From DAHUZL01 sp035533215 (lineage in GTDB: Bacteria > Chloroflexota > Dormibacteria > Aeolococcales > Bog-877), in contig DATLUG010000003.1 of NCBI GenBank assembly GCA_035533215.1, positions 1 through 15,423 of the forward strand: a stretch of DNA of 15,423 bases. Reading direction: 5' to 3'. Numbering within the stretch: position 1 is the first letter of the stretch; every line of letters starts with the position of its first letter. Of this stretch, positions 1 to 6,440 are shown one piece after another. A model generated the notes under the pieces. The model was given only the letters and a program-made list of their open reading frames with translations, was not told the DNA's origin and made no database searches. The position numbers and the translations under genes are program-made.

Positions 1-105
1 CCCCCGGGGCCGGCCCTCGTCGTCCTCGTCACCCGCCGAGATCGCGCGGTGCCGGCCCTCCCCTCCCTGCCCGCCGCGCCTCCTGCCGGACCGGCCGGGG
101 CGCCG

Positions 106-1143
106 TCAGAACACCGGGATGAGGTCGGCCTCGGTGAAGTCGGTGACCTCCTCGCCGGTGATCCCCACCTCCGGCATCGCCGGAAACGCGATCCCGTGCT
201 TCTCCACGATCGCCTTCATCCGGAGCATCGCCTGCTGCCAGTTGGCCGCCTTCTGGTCCAGGGTCGCCACCCCCAGCCCGGCGCCCCGCGCGATCGACTC
301 CAGGCGGCGGTGGACGTCGGCGAAATCGGGCGGGATGATCCAGAACTGGTCGGGGGGCTCGTACAGGATCATCGACAGGAAGACGAAGCCGGCGCGCAGC
401 TGCCGCGTGACCAGGCGGCGGTCGTCCGGGCCCAGGGTCGCGAAGTGCTTCTCCAGCATCCGCATGCAGATCGCCTGGTGGCGGGCCTCGTCCTTGCCGA
501 TGTTGAGGAAGGCCTGCTGGAAGACCGGGTGCTGACTGTGGCGGTACATGTGGTGGAAGAGGGTGGAGGAGGCGACCTCGCCCATCAGGAAGGAGGAGAA
601 GAGGATCGCCAGGGGATAGCGGTAGAGGGCCTGGCTGTAGCCGTTCCAGTAGCGGGCCCCGTTGTAGTACAGCCACTTGAGATTGCGCTGCGCCAGCCGC
701 TCCAGCTCGGTGCGGGGCTGGAACTGGAGGGGGCCGCCGGGCCACACGCGCTGGATCATCCGCCCGCAGGTTTCCTCGTGGTTCTGCTCGTCGCGCACGA
801 TCGAGAACAGGCAGCGCCGGATCGGATCCTCCTCGTGCAGCTCGTAGCTGCGCACCATCGCCTTGGCGAAGACGGCGGGGCCCGATGCGTCGAAGTTGGC
901 CAGCACCCCGAACCAGTACATGATCGCGAGCCGCTCCTCCTCGCTCCACTCGCCGGGGTCGAGGTTCGCCCACGGCAGGTGGGAGGGGTTCCAGACGTCG
1001 CGCTTGGACTTCTCGTAGATGTCGGTGAGCGCGGTCGTCTCCTCGCGCCACTCGATCGGGAAGATGTTGCCGGGCTCGATGTCGGGCGGATCGCCGAGGA
1101 AGTCGTGGACGATGTCCTCGTGTCGGGTTTGGCGCTCGCTCAC
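106..1143 (-). CDS. Ferritin-like diiron protein (putative oxidase/oxygenase)
   Basis: 345 aa protein with the ferritin-like/R2 diiron pattern. ExxH motifs are visible at E119-H122 (DEQNH) and E219-H222 (DEARH), with E189 (GEV) between them. D85 sits 34 residues before the first ExxH, where ribonucleotide reductase R2 has its Asp ligand, and could complete the site. The family uses a di-metal centre to activate O2, as in R2, acyl-ACP desaturases and AurF-type N-oxygenases; I cannot say which reaction applies here. The GTG start at 1143 is chosen because GGAGG lies 5 nt upstream. An in-frame ATG at 1191 has no such site. It lies 74 nt downstream of the iron permease on the same strand, so the two are probably cotranscribed, which suits an iron-dependent enzyme. 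No signal peptide or membrane segment is seen, so it should be cytosolic. Diiron fold fairly sure; substrate unknown. Confidence 0.8.
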   Translation of the reverse strand: MSERQTRHEDIVHDFLGDPPDIEPGNIFPIEWREETTALTDIYEKSKRDVWNPSHLPWANLDPGEWSEEERLAIMYWFGVLANFDASGPAVFAKAMVRSYELHEEDPIRRCLFSIVRDEQNHEETCGRMIQRVWPGGPLQFQPRTELERLAQRNLKWLYYNGARYWNGYSQALYRYPLAILFSSFLMGEVASSTLFHHMYRHSQHPVFQQAFLNIGKDEARHQAICMRMLEKHFATLGPDDRRLVTRQLRAGFVFLSMILYEPPDQFWIIPPDFADVHRRLESIARGAGLGVATLDQKAANWQQAMLRMKAIVEKHGIAFPAMPEVGITGEEVTDFTEADLIPVF

Positions 1144-1217
1144 CTGGGCCTCCGGTGCCACCGCGGCCGACGTGCCCCGCCCGGCCGCCATGGTACGCGG
1201 CCTGCCCGGGCCCTGGG

Positions 1218-2087
1218 TCAGGTGCTGGCCGGGCGCGGCCGGCGGCTCAGCCGCGGACGGAGCCCGAGGAAGGCGGACAGCGCGACGGCGAGGTAGAGCG
1301 CCCAGGCCGCGAGCTGGAGGATGGTGGGCCGGGCGGCGTAGCCGAAGAGGGTGTGGAGGATGTCGCCGAGGGGGCTCGCCTCCGCCAGCCAGTGACCGCT
1401 GTCCCAGAGCGGATGGGCGAGGACCGGCATCCACCCCTGCTGCTGCAGGTTCTCCACCGCGTCGGCGAGCAGGCCGGCGGCGAACACCATGAGGAGGACG
1501 CCGACGGCGGTGAAGAACCGGCCCAGGTTCAACCGCCGGCCGAGCCGGTAGATGGCGGTGGCGATCAGCAGCGCGGCGGCCAGGCCGAGGCCGCCGCCGA
1601 CCAGCACCAGGGCCGCCCCGCCCGCTCCCGGGCGGGGCGCACCGCCGGGGGTGGCGGCGGCGAAGACGATCGCCAGGGTGAACACCACGGTCTCCAGTCC
1701 CTCGCGCCCGACCGCCTGGAAGGCGAGCAGGGCGAGACCCCAGCGCGCGCGGCGCCCGAGCGCCTGGTCGATCCGGGTGCGCAGCTCGGTGGACAGGGTC
1801 CGCGCGTGCCGCCGCATCCAGAAGGTCATGTAGGTGAGGAGCACGAACGCCACGAGGTAGGTGATCGTCTCGAAGACCGTCTGGGCGGTGGAGCCGGCAT
1901 AGTGGCGCAGGGTGAGGAACGCCGCCAGGCCGCCCGCACCCGCCAGCAGGCAGGCCGCCCCCACCCCCAGGAGGACGTCGCGGAAGTGGCGGCGCTGACC
2001 GGCTCGGTCCAGGTAGGCGAGCAGGATCGCGACGATCATGGAGGCCTCGACGCCTTCCCGCAGGAAGATGACGAACCCTGGGATCAT
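1218..2087 (-). CDS. FTR1-family iron permease
   Basis: 289 aa polytopic membrane protein. It has two RExxE motifs, REGVE at residues 10-14 and REGLE at 128-132. These are the hallmark iron-binding motifs of the FTR1/EfeU high-affinity iron permeases. About seven hydrophobic segments are visible, the first starting almost at the N terminus, with the last near residues 257-276. Length is normal for the bacterial family. Start ATG 2087 places REGVE in the first membrane helix. A GGAGG lies about 12 nt upstream, which is rather far. A longer reading upstream would run into the divergent regulator's start and was not used. Bacterial FTR1 proteins often work with EfeO/EfeB-type or ferroxidase partners; none is adjacent here. 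Its neighbours are a diiron protein downstream and a divergent DtxR-type regulator, suggesting an iron-responsive unit. Confidence 0.88.
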   Translation of the reverse strand: MIPGFVIFLREGVEASMIVAILLAYLDRAGQRRHFRDVLLGVGAACLLAGAGGLAAFLTLRHYAGSTAQTVFETITYLVAFVLLTYMTFWMRRHARTLSTELRTRIDQALGRRARWGLALLAFQAVGREGLETVVFTLAIVFAAATPGGAPRPGAGGAALVLVGGGLGLAAALLIATAIYRLGRRLNLGRFFTAVGVLLMVFAAGLLADAVENLQQQGWMPVLAHPLWDSGHWLAEASPLGDILHTLFGYAARPTILQLAAWALYLAVALSAFLGLRPRLSRRPRPAST

Positions 2088-2106
2088 GGGCGCGGCGGCC
2101 TCCGTG

Positions 2107-2121
2107 GCCCGGGACCCGGGC
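2107..2121. promoter_or_regulatory. 15-bp palindrome between permease and DtxR-type regulator
   Basis: Perfect inverted repeat GCCCGGGACCCGGGC (7 bp arms around a single A), in the 68-nt gap between the two divergent start codons. The position suits an operator for the adjacent DtxR-type regulator. It does not resemble the IdeR/DtxR iron-box consensus (TTAGG-type). CCCGGG is a common word in such G+C-rich DNA, so chance is possible. Confidence 0.35.
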
Positions 2122-2155
2122 GGGGTTGAATTCGCATCGACGAAGAGAGGAGTTC

Positions 2156-3082
2156 GTGGACGCTCACCCAAGGGTAGCGCAGGCGGCCCGGCCGAGCAGG
2201 GGCGCGGGCGCCCTCCCGACCCACACGATCACGCGCTACCTGGAGGCCGCCTACTACCTCGCCCACGAGGGGGAGGTCGTGCGCCCCGGGCGCCTGGCCG
2301 AGTGGCTGGGGGTGGGGGCGCCGACCGTCAGCGCCGCCCTCCAGCGGATGCGCCGGGATCGGCTGGTCGTCGCCGCCGCCGACCGGCGGGTGCGCCTGTC
2401 CCGGTCCGGTGAGCGGGCCGCCGCCGCGATCGTGCGCCGCCACCGGGTGGTCGAGCGCTGGCTGACCGACAGCCTCGGCCTGGACTGGGCGACCGCCGAC
2501 GCCGAGGCCGGGCGGATGGCCCACACCCTCTCGGACGCCGTCGTCGAGCGCCTCCACCGCCACCTCGGGCGACCGACGACCTGTCCCCACGGCAACGAGA
2601 TCCCGGGTGCGGGGACGGCCTCGCCCGGGCTGGTCCGGCTCACCGAGCTCGCTCCGGGGCGGACCGGCCGGATCGCGCGCATCTCGGAGCTCGCCGAGCA
2701 CGAGGCGCCCGAGCTGCTGCGGCTCCTGGACCGTGAGGGGCTGCGCCCGGGCGCCGCCGTCGCGGTCGCGCGGGACCGCCCCCGCGGCGGTCCGCGCACG
2801 CTGCGGGTGACCGGGCGGACCGTCGAGCTGGGGGAGGCCGCCGCCCGGGCCATCTGGGTGGAGCCCGATCCCCAGGCGGACGGGGTGGGTGGAGGCCGGC
2901 CGCCCGGCCGGCGCACGGCCGCCTCGGCCGCCCCCGGCACCGCCCGGGTCGGTCAGGCGGGGGGGGGAGGATTGGCCGCTGCCGCCCCCGGGCTCGCCGC
3001 CCCGGGAGCCGCCGCCCGCGCCTCCGAGGGCGGCTCGGCCGAATCCCGGCGTCGCCGCGCCAGCTCCGCCCGGGCGAGGTAG
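2156..3082 (+). CDS. DtxR-family transcriptional regulator with C-terminal FeoA/SH3-like domain
   Basis: 308 aa. The winged helix lies at residues about 24-85 (recognition segment GAPTVSAALQRMRRD). The DtxR dimerisation/metal domain follows at about 86-150, with the typical RRHRVVERWL stretch and CPHGNEIP ending. An FeoA/SH3-like domain is at about 160-236. Family members repress metal uptake genes when loaded with Fe2+ or Mn2+. By alignment to DtxR and MntR, H96, E100 and H123 are retained. The DtxR M10/MntR D8 position is R27, C102/E99 is G119 and E105/E102 is A122, so the main metal site looks broken. GTG 2156 is preferred because GAGAGGAG lies just upstream; an in-frame TTG at 2126 is the alternative. 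The last ~65 residues are low-complexity Gly/Ala/Arg and overlap the convergent gene by 130 nt, so the true end may differ. Confidence 0.85.
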   Translation: MDAHPRVAQAARPSRGAGALPTHTITRYLEAAYYLAHEGEVVRPGRLAEWLGVGAPTVSAALQRMRRDRLVVAAADRRVRLSRSGERAAAAIVRRHRVVERWLTDSLGLDWATADAEAGRMAHTLSDAVVERLHRHLGRPTTCPHGNEIPGAGTASPGLVRLTELAPGRTGRIARISELAEHEAPELLRLLDREGLRPGAAVAVARDRPRGGPRTLRVTGRTVELGEAAARAIWVEPDPQADGVGGGRPPGRRTAASAAPGTARVGQAGGGGLAAAAPGLAAPGAAARASEGGSAESRRRRASSARAR

Positions 3083-3507
3083 GCGGCGAGCCCCGCGTCC
3101 TCCCCCTCGCCGACGGGGTCCACCACCGGTGGCGGAGGGACGTCGGCGGGGCTCCCGACCGCCCCCGCCTGGAGCCAGCGGCCGACCGGGTCGTCGTCGG
3201 CGAAGGGGAAGGGGAGGGGCGCCCGCTCCAGCACGACCTCGGGCGTGCGCAGGGACCCGGTCCGCGTGTACCAGACGAGGATCGCGAGGCCGGCGACCCA
3301 GACTACGAACGACGACACCACCCCGAGGGTCGGATGGCCGGTCGTGACCGCCAAGGCGATCAGCGCCCCCAGCACCCCGGCGTAGGTGACCCAGGCCATC
3401 GCCTCGGTGGCGGTCACCCGGGGCGGGGCGGGCGGGGTCCAGTCGTCGTCCACGTCCTCGGGGTCGGCGTCCGGATCGGCCTCGGCGCTCCCGCCCTCGG
3501 CGTCCAC
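2953..3507 (-). CDS. Two-TM membrane protein of unknown function
   Basis: 184 aa, not recognised. The N-terminal ~30 residues are very acidic (Asp/Glu). Two membrane helices follow at about 36-57 and 60-81, separated by a short Gly-His-Pro turn, so both ends should lie on the same side of the membrane. After them come a soluble stretch with a LERAPLPFPFADDDP motif, a helix with a basic RRRR patch (151-154), and an Ala/Pro-rich tail. The start is GTG 3507: no Shine-Dalgarno is present, but TACCAT lies exactly 6 nt upstream, as in leaderless transcripts. The tail is antisense to the DtxR-type gene's tail, and a run of nine G/C pairs lies near its stop codon, so its 3' end is uncertain. The hydrophobic pattern and acidic head make it credible as a real gene. 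Confidence 0.6.
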   Translation of the reverse strand: MDAEGGSAEADPDADPEDVDDDWTPPAPPRVTATEAMAWVTYAGVLGALIALAVTTGHPTLGVVSSFVVWVAGLAILVWYTRTGSLRTPEVVLERAPLPFPFADDDPVGRWLQAGAVGSPADVPPPPVVDPVGEGEDAGLAAYLARAELARRRRDSAEPPSEARAAAPGAASPGAAAANPPPPA

Positions 3508-3513
3508 GGGTGG

Positions 3514-3519
3514 ATGGTA
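3514..3519 (-). promoter_or_regulatory. Leaderless-type -10 hexamer for the two-TM protein
   Basis: TACCAT on the minus strand, ending 6 nt before GTG 3507. This fits the TAnnnT consensus and would place transcription start at or next to the start codon. No clear -35 and no ribosome site are present. Confidence 0.45.
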
Positions 3520-3603
3520 GCCGCCGCGGTGGCCGGCGGGACCACCGTCGGCGCCCCGACTGGACGCGGCGATCCTGCGTCCGCGACCATGGGATGATCG
3601 GGA

Positions 3604-3613
3604 CCCCCCCCCC
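3604..3613 (+). repeat. C10 homopolymer upstream of the aldo/keto reductase
   Basis: Ten consecutive C residues in the 164-nt divergent intergenic region, 58 nt before ATG 3672. It could vary in length by slipped-strand replication or be a sequencing artefact. It is not within a coding frame. Confidence 0.6.
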
Positions 3614-3671
3614 TCGTTCCGGCGGCCATGGGGGCCGCCGATCGGGCCCGCCCATCGGAGGTTCCCCCGGC

Positions 3672-4631
3672 ATGGCGACCAGGACCCTGGCGGCGCGGAC
3701 CCTCGGTCGGGACGGTCCGCAGGTGTCGGTGCTCGGGATCGGGTGCAACAACTTCGGCGCCCGCATCGACGCCGACGCGGCCCGGGCGGTCGTCGACGCC
3801 GCCCTCGATCGCGGCGTCTTTCTGTTCGACACCGCGGACACCTACGGCGGCGGCGACAGCGAGCGCTTCCTGGGGCGGGCGCTGCGGGGGCGGCGCGAGG
3901 GCGCGGTCGTCGCCACCAAGTTCGGATCGGCGATGCCCGGGTCAGACCCGTCGACGCGACGTGGCACCCCCGCCTACATCCGCGCCGCCGTCGACGCCAG
4001 CCTCCAGCGCCTCGATGTCGACGTCATCGACCTGTACCAGATGCACCAGCCCGACCCCCGCACCCCGATCGCGGAGACCCTCGGCGTCCTCCACGAGCTG
4101 ATCCTCGCCGGCAAGGTGCGCTGGATCGGATGCTCGAACTTCGCCCCCTGGCAGATCGCCGACGCGCAGTGGACCGCCCGCGCCGCCGGCGTCAGCGCCT
4201 TCGTCTCGGCCCAGGACGAGTACAGCCTCTTGGTGCGGGACGCGGAATCTGAGCGCATCCCCGCCCTCACCCACTTCGGCCTCGGGCTGCTCCCCTACTT
4301 CCCCCTGGCACGGGGGCTGCTCACCGGCAAGTACCGCCGCGGCGAGCCACCGCCCCCGGGCGCCCGCCTGGCGCGCCAGGCCGTCGGCGCGGCGCTCCTC
4401 ACCGACGCCACCTTCGACCAGATCGACCAGCTGGAGCGGTTCGCCGCCACCCACCGGCTCTCGCTGCTGCAGCTGGCCATCGGCAGCCTCCTGGGCCGGC
4501 CGGCGGTGAGCTCGGTGATCGCGGGCGCGACCTCCCCGGCCCAGGTGGCCGCCAACGTGGAGGCGGCGAGCTGGGTGGCCGGCCCCGACCAGTTGGCGGC
4601 CCTCGACGACTCGCTGGCCGGGGACCACTGA
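3672..4631 (+). CDS. Aldo/keto reductase
   Basis: 319 aa (beta/alpha)8 oxidoreductase using NAD(P)H. The catalytic tetrad of the family is visible: D53 and Y58 (FDTADTYGGGDSE), K83 (ATKFG) and H125 (YQMHQPD). The motif KVRWIGCSNF (about residues 148-157) and the C-terminal cofactor-binding pattern SVIAGATSPAQVAAN are typical of the 'general stress protein 69'/tas-like branch (AKR11/12-like). Length is normal. ATG 3672 has GGAGG 10 nt upstream, and residue 5 onward matches the usual RTLGRDG-type N terminus. The substrate cannot be deduced; such enzymes reduce aldehydes or sugars. The gene is divergent from the two-TM protein and stands alone, with 213 nt before the next gene. Confidence 0.93.
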   Translation: MATRTLAARTLGRDGPQVSVLGIGCNNFGARIDADAARAVVDAALDRGVFLFDTADTYGGGDSERFLGRALRGRREGAVVATKFGSAMPGSDPSTRRGTPAYIRAAVDASLQRLDVDVIDLYQMHQPDPRTPIAETLGVLHELILAGKVRWIGCSNFAPWQIADAQWTARAAGVSAFVSAQDEYSLLVRDAESERIPALTHFGLGLLPYFPLARGLLTGKYRRGEPPPPGARLARQAVGAALLTDATFDQIDQLERFAATHRLSLLQLAIGSLLGRPAVSSVIAGATSPAQVAANVEAASWVAGPDQLAALDDSLAGDH

Positions 4632-4844
4632 CCCTGGGCGTCCCCGGTGCCCGGCGCCGGCCCGCGGGGCGGCGGGTGGCCGGGAGGCTCCGGTGCCGAG
4701 CGGTGGGCCGAGCGGACGGCGTCTCGCGTCGCCTGCCGGCGCCCACCATCAGCGTGCAGGCTCCGGTCGATGACCGGTAGCGTCGGGCTGCCGCCGCGGC
4801 CGCCCGCGGCAGCGGTGCGGTCCGATCGACCGGGAGGGAGGCGG

Positions 4845-5288
4845 GTGGTAGCCGAGCCGCAGTTCCCGGCCCTTCGGCAGGTGGTCTTGGACTGCGTCGA
4901 CGCCCGCGAGCTGGCGGAGTTCTACCGCCAGCTGCTCGGCCTGCGGTACCGGCCCGGGGACGAGCCTTCGCGCGATGGCGAGCCGGACCGGAGGGGACAG
5001 GACTGGCTGGTTCTCCAGAACGCCGCCGGAGCTCCCCTGCTGGCATTCCAACAGGTGGCCCACCTGCCGGCGGCGACCTGGCCGGACGGCCCGATTCCGC
5101 AGCAGCTGCACCTGGACCTGACGGTGCCCACCCCGCGGGACCTCGACGACCAGCACGCGCGCGCCCTGGCTCTCGGCGCCCGACTCCTCCACGACCGCTC
5201 CGACGACCCCGAGGAACCGCTGCGCGTCTACGCCGACCTCGCCGGACACCCCTTCTGCCTCTTCGTCGTCGACCCGCAGCGAGTCTGA
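4845..5288 (+). CDS. VOC superfamily (glyoxalase/bleomycin-resistance-like) protein
   Basis: 147 aa, the size of a two-module vicinal oxygen chelate protein. Module 1 begins LRQVVLDCVDARELAEFYRQ, the classic beta-alpha opening. Module 2 has QLHLDLTVPTPRDLDD, then ARALALGARLLHDRSD, and ends YADLAGHPFCLFVVDP, typical of Glyoxalase_6-type proteins. Candidate metal ligands are H107 (QLHLD) and a late acidic/histidine residue, but the full set is not clear and many such proteins have unknown substrates. GTG 4845 is chosen because GGGAGGGAGG lies 3-7 nt upstream and the protein then starts directly before the first strand. An upstream in-frame ATG at 4767 would add a low-complexity extension. The gene follows the aldo/keto reductase on the same strand, but the 213-nt gap suggests its own promoter. 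Confidence 0.85.
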   Translation: MVAEPQFPALRQVVLDCVDARELAEFYRQLLGLRYRPGDEPSRDGEPDRRGQDWLVLQNAAGAPLLAFQQVAHLPAATWPDGPIPQQLHLDLTVPTPRDLDDQHARALALGARLLHDRSDDPEEPLRVYADLAGHPFCLFVVDPQRV

Positions 5289-5340
5289 GCCTCCCCACGC
5301 GTCGCGTCCGCTCGCACCTCGGAGCCGCGCGATGGCAGCG

Positions 5341-5360
5341 CGTGGGCGGCGCCGCCCACG
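5341..5360. promoter_or_regulatory. Perfect 20-bp palindrome upstream of the small Arg-rich gene
   Basis: CGTGGGCGGCGCCGCCCACG is perfectly self-complementary with no spacer. It ends 2 nt before the TATCCT -10 hexamer of the next gene, so it fills the space where a -35 and spacer would be. This favours an operator for a dimeric regulator. It begins 52 nt after the VOC stop codon and has no following T tract, so it is a poor intrinsic terminator. Confidence 0.55.
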
Positions 5361-5362
5361 GG

Positions 5363-5368
5363 TATCCT
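5363..5368 (+). promoter_or_regulatory. Leaderless-type -10 hexamer for the small Arg-rich gene
   Basis: TATCCT, with exactly 6 nt to ATG 5375 and no Shine-Dalgarno site. This is the arrangement of a leaderless transcript. No recognisable -35 is present; a 20-bp palindrome occupies that space. Confidence 0.6.
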
Positions 5369-5374
5369 CAGGCG

Positions 5375-5581
5375 ATGGAGCACGGTGACGGTCTCGAGGC
5401 CGACGGCGTGGGCCCCCGCGAGGTCAGCCGGGTCCGGCGTCGTGCGCGCCGTCGGACGACGCCGATGGTGGTCGACAATGGCGGCGTGAAGCGGATCCAG
5501 CTCGCGCTGCGCGAGCGGGCCCGTCGTCGCTCGGCGGCCGCGGCGTCGGGCTCCGGCAGCGGGGACCAGCCCTCCTCCTGA
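5375..5581 (+). CDS. Small Arg-rich protein of unknown function
   Basis: 68 aa, not recognised. An acidic first ten residues are followed by a strongly basic segment (RVRRRARRR at 19-27), a short hydrophobic stretch PMVVDNGGVKRIQLAL, a second basic patch (RERARRR at 46-52) and a Ser/Gly tail. The charge suggests nucleic-acid or membrane-surface binding, but this is only inference. Support for a real gene comes from context. TATCCT lies 6 nt before ATG 5375, a perfect palindrome lies before that, and the stop codon forms part of a hairpin shared with the convergent gene's stop. An in-frame ATG further upstream would run through the palindrome and -10 and was rejected. No other reading of this 300-base stretch is convincing. 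Confidence 0.55.
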   Translation: MEHGDGLEADGVGPREVSRVRRRARRRTTPMVVDNGGVKRIQLALRERARRRSAAAASGSGSGDQPSS

Positions 5582-5609
5582 CCGGCAGCGGGGGGGCGCT
5601 CCCCGGTCA
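5579..5609. terminator. Bidirectional hairpin between convergent genes
   Basis: TGACCGG (5579-5585) pairs with CCGGTCA (5603-5609). An inner AGCG/CGCT pair (5587-5590 with 5597-5600) encloses a six-G loop. The outer stem contains the stop codon of the small rightward gene on one arm and that of the leftward PCP_red gene on the other. There is no strong T tract, as is common in very G+C-rich genomes. Confidence 0.5.
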
Positions 5610-6440
5610 GCGAAAGCCGTAGAGGCCCTCGTGGAAGTCGCCGGTGTCGCTCCACTTGGCGATGACCTGGTCGACCACCCCGTCGTCGACGACGGTCGCC
5701 CCGAGGGTGCGCGCGTTGCCCTCCACCGCCTCCAGCACCTGGCCCCTGACGAAGTCGGGGACCTTGGCGAACCGGCGCCGGGCGCTGTCGCTCCAGGGCA
5801 GGCGGTCCCCCTCGCGGGCCTCGATCGCGTGGGAGACCTCGCCCCACATCTCGTACTTCACCTCCATCACCTCGGGGGTGATGGTGGTGCCCAGGCCGCG
5901 CTTGTGCGCGGTCCACTCCACCCGCCAGCGGGTCAGCTCACGGCAGAACGCCGGCACCTCGGCGAGCCGGGCCTCGGCCTCCTCGGTCCAGGTGAACGCG
6001 GCCATCCCGGTGCGGTCGCTGAGGGGGTGGCCGTAGCCGAGCTTCCTGCCCAGGGTGCGCACGAAGAGGTCGCCGATCTCCTCCAGCCGGTGCTGGTCCG
6101 CCCGGCTCTCGACCGCCTGCACCGCCATCCCGGCGGCGCGGTCGGGGTCGAGGTGGCTGGCGGGGGCGGCCCGGCGGGCGGCGGCCTCGGCGGCCTGCCG
6201 GGCGGACGGCGACCAGCGCTCGCGGCCGGACCGCTCCACGCCCGGCGCCGTCTCCGCGCCCGGCGCCGCCTCCGCGCCCATCGGACACCCGGGGCGGCCA
6301 GCCGCGGCGGGCCGCCCCGGAACGGGGGGATGGTCGGCCCCGGGAGGACCTGCGCTGGCGGAGGCCCCGTGGGGATACGGGCACCGCGCGCCGCCTGGTG
6401 CCTCGGTCGCCTGGTGGGGGGCGGTCGGAGGCTCAGGCAT
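5607..6440 (-). CDS. PCP_red-domain protein with two repeats
   Basis: 277 aa. Two copies of the PCP_red module (named from the C terminus of light-independent protochlorophyllide reductase subunit B) are visible. Repeat 1 is at about 149-198 (FTWTEEAEARLAEVPAFCR, then ITPEVM). Repeat 2 is at about 214-263 (LPWSDSARRRFAKVPDFVR, then VDDGVV). Both have the family's W..A..R....P.F.R core. No BchB catalytic part is present, so this is not a chlorophyll enzyme; free-standing PCP_red proteins occur in non-phototrophs with unknown role. The first ~65 residues are Pro/Ala-rich with two Cys-Pro dipeptides (C20, C52). ATG 6440 overlaps the MarR stop by 8 nt, suggesting translational coupling. TACACT 7 nt upstream could also give a leaderless transcript. 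Domain call fairly firm; function unknown. Confidence 0.78.
   Translation of the reverse strand: MPEPPTAPHQATEAPGGARCPYPHGASASAGPPGADHPPVPGRPAAAGRPGCPMGAEAAPGAETAPGVERSGRERWSPSARQAAEAAARRAAPASHLDPDRAAGMAVQAVESRADQHRLEEIGDLFVRTLGRKLGYGHPLSDRTGMAAFTWTEEAEARLAEVPAFCRELTRWRVEWTAHKRGLGTTITPEVMEVKYEMWGEVSHAIEAREGDRLPWSDSARRRFAKVPDFVRGQVLEAVEGNARTLGATVVDDGVVDQVIAKWSDTGDFHEGLYGFR

Noticed and set aside
2088..2155. Standard IdeR/DtxR iron box
   Set aside because: Looked for TTAGG-type inverted repeats between permease and regulator; none is present, only the CCCGGG palindrome and a weak TTCG-N6-CGAA.
4651..4660. CCGGCGCCGG palindrome after the aldo/keto reductase as a terminator
   Set aside because: Only 10 bp, no loop, no T tract, and such words are common at this base composition.
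5368..5606. Leftward open frame extending past the PCP_red stop into the small-gene region
   Set aside because: It is in a different frame from PCP_red, has no domain pattern and would run through the shared hairpin and the leaderless promoter.
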